From Nocardioides ganghwensis (GTDB lineage: Bacteria; Actinomycetota; Actinomycetes; Propionibacteriales; Nocardioidaceae), in the NCBI RefSeq assembly GCF_014779655.1, contig NZ_JACXYX010000020.1, positions 1 to 64,000 on the forward strand: a DNA stretch of 64,000 nucleotides, written 5' to 3'. Position 1 is the first letter of the stretch. Every line of letters starts with the position of its first letter. A program made the position numbers and the translations under genes. Positions 63,148 to 64,000 of this stretch are shown here, piece by piece. Below the pieces are notes generated by a model, which worked only from the letters and a program-made list of their open reading frames with translations, was not told where the DNA came from and made no database searches.

Positions 63148-64000
63148 ACGACCCCCCTGACGCTCCGCCCGATCTCCGCGCCGGAGCACCGTGAGTTCAT
63201 CGCCGGCAGGTCGTCCGCCAGCTTCCTGCAGACGCCGGCCTGGGCGAGCGTGAAGGCCGACTGGAAGCCCGAGTCGATCGGCTGGTTCCGCGACGGGGAC
63301 CTCGTCGGCGTGGGGCTCGTCCTCTACCGCCAGCTGCCGAAGGTCAGGCGCTACCTCGCCTACCTCCCCGAGGGTCCGGTCATCGAGTGGGCCGGCGACG
63401 ACCTCGAGGAGTGGCTCGCCCCGATGGTGGCGCACCTCAAGCGCGAGGGCGCGTTCGCCGTACGGATGGGCCCGCCTGTGGTGACCCGTCGCTGGTCGGC
63501 CGCGCAGGTCAAGGCCGGGATCGCAGACGAGTCCGTACGCCGGCTCGGCGACGTGCCTCCCCACGAGCGGTCGCAGGAGGGTGCGTGCGTCATCGCGCAG
63601 CTGCACGAGCTCGGCTGGCAGCAGCAGACGGGCGAGGGCGGCTTCACCGCGGGGCAACCGCAGTTCAACTTCCAGGTCCCGCTGGTCGACGAGGCCGGCG
63701 AGCCGCGCACCGAGGCCGACGTCCTCGCCGGGATGAACCAGCTCTGGCGGCGCAACATCAAGAAGGCCGACAAGGCGGGCGTGGAGGTCTCGCTCGGTGA
63801 GCGCGCCGACCTCAAGGCGTTCCACGACCTCTACGTCCACACCGCCGAGCGCGACCACTTCACCCCGCGACCGCTGTCCTACTTCGAGACCATGTACGAC
63901 GCGCTCGCCGCCGAGGACCCCGACCGGATCCAGCTCTGGCTGGCCCGGCACGAGGGCGACCTCGTCGCCGCCACGATCGCGATCCGCGTCGGCACCCACG
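63145..64000 (+). CDS. FemAB/FmhB family peptidyltransferase (partial, cut by window end)
   Basis: The frame from GTG 63145 (VTTPLTLRPISAPEHREFIA) stays open to the window end, 285 codons. The first 165 residues include SSASFLQTPAWASVKADWKPE, GLVLYRQLPKVRRYLAYLPEGPV and AVRMGPPVVTRRW; then LWRRNIKKADKAGVEV and ERDHFTPRPLSYFETMYDAL, the pattern of FemAB/FmhB transferases (GNAT-like twin domains, PF02388), which add amino acids from aminoacyl-tRNA to the peptidoglycan stem peptide, or in some actinobacteria act on lipid-linked precursors. The C-terminal part lies beyond the window. A wall-related role fits the sortase pair nearby. Confidence 0.88.
   Translation, partial: MTTPLTLRPISAPEHREFIAGRSSASFLQTPAWASVKADWKPESIGWFRDGDLVGVGLVLYRQLPKVRRYLAYLPEGPVIEWAGDDLEEWLAPMVAHLKREGAFAVRMGPPVVTRRWSAAQVKAGIADESVRRLGDVPPHERSQEGACVIAQLHELGWQQQTGEGGFTAGQPQFNFQVPLVDEAGEPRTEADVLAGMNQLWRRNIKKADKAGVEVSLGERADLKAFHDLYVHTAERDHFTPRPLSYFETMYDALAAEDPDRIQLWLARHEGDLVAATIAIRVGTH

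Overview
The window is a 64-kb piece of a very GC-rich actinobacterial chromosome. Gene content and order fit a Nocardioides-like member of the Nocardioidaceae, although no 16S rRNA gene is present to prove it. Evidence: strongly G/C-biased third codon positions; many GTG starts; numerous starts only 6-7 nt downstream of a TAnnnT box (leaderless promoters); furA-katG; class F sortase; WYL and ECF41 regulators; and the rpsF-ssb-rpsR-rplI ... MATE ... dnaB neighbourhood known from actinobacterial core genomes. No prophage, insertion sequence, CRISPR array, rRNA gene or complete tRNA gene was recognised.

Layout. 1-2.4 kb: an accessory gene for a secreted Ig-like protein, lying between a decayed copy of the 3' end of rimK and the intact rimK. 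2.5-4.2 kb: rimK (amino-acid ligase) divergent from a retropepsin-like ATP-dependent zinc protease family gene. 4.2-9.8 kb: CBM-like lipoprotein and partner, AstE/AspA-family hydrolase, cysteine-desulfurase-like protein, GNAT protein. 9.9-16.5 kb: small acidic protein, SPFH protein, dinB, ABC exporter pair (FtsX-type permease plus ATPase), LysE exporter. 16.5-22.5 kb: two repeat arrays, YiiX-like protein, WYL regulator with divergent hydrolase and a palindromic operator, Ser/Thr kinase, and an ArsR-SRPBCC-DHFR-like operon with a perfect operator. 22.6-34.3 kb: antiporter fused to a UBP zinc finger plus a TrxB-like oxidoreductase, small membrane proteins, an ECF41 sigma factor with its own promoter, hydrolase lipoprotein, MFS, PAP2, Na+/alanine symporter, DinB-like protein. 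34.4-44.4 kb: MOSC, VOC, katG-furA, a BLUF-AKR-SDR operon, YjbR-like protein, a second sigma factor, CYTH-CHAD protein. 44.5-49.3 kb: copper-type P-ATPase under a CsoR-like operator, dnaB, and a gene-free DnaA-box cluster. 49.3-57.3 kb: MATE exporter and three exported proteins, including a 1578-residue subtilase. 57.4-64 kb: rplI-rpsR-ssb-rpsF, second kinase with endonuclease IV, class F sortase with its probable substrate, and a FemAB-family gene cut by the window end.

Three unusual sequence families stand out: (i) arrays of a 31-bp unit starting GGGTAGTCCAGTG, closed by inverted copies, at three loci; (ii) a two-copy nested hairpin beginning GGTAACGGGT at 6.6 and 22.5 kb; (iii) a 31-bp tandem repeat at 17.2 kb. 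All lie between genes. Functionally the window mixes housekeeping (replication, ribosome, DNA repair), redox and metal defence (KatG/FurA, P-ATPase, FAD oxidoreductase), light sensing (BLUF) and cell-surface proteins (sortase pair, subtilase, Ig-like proteins).
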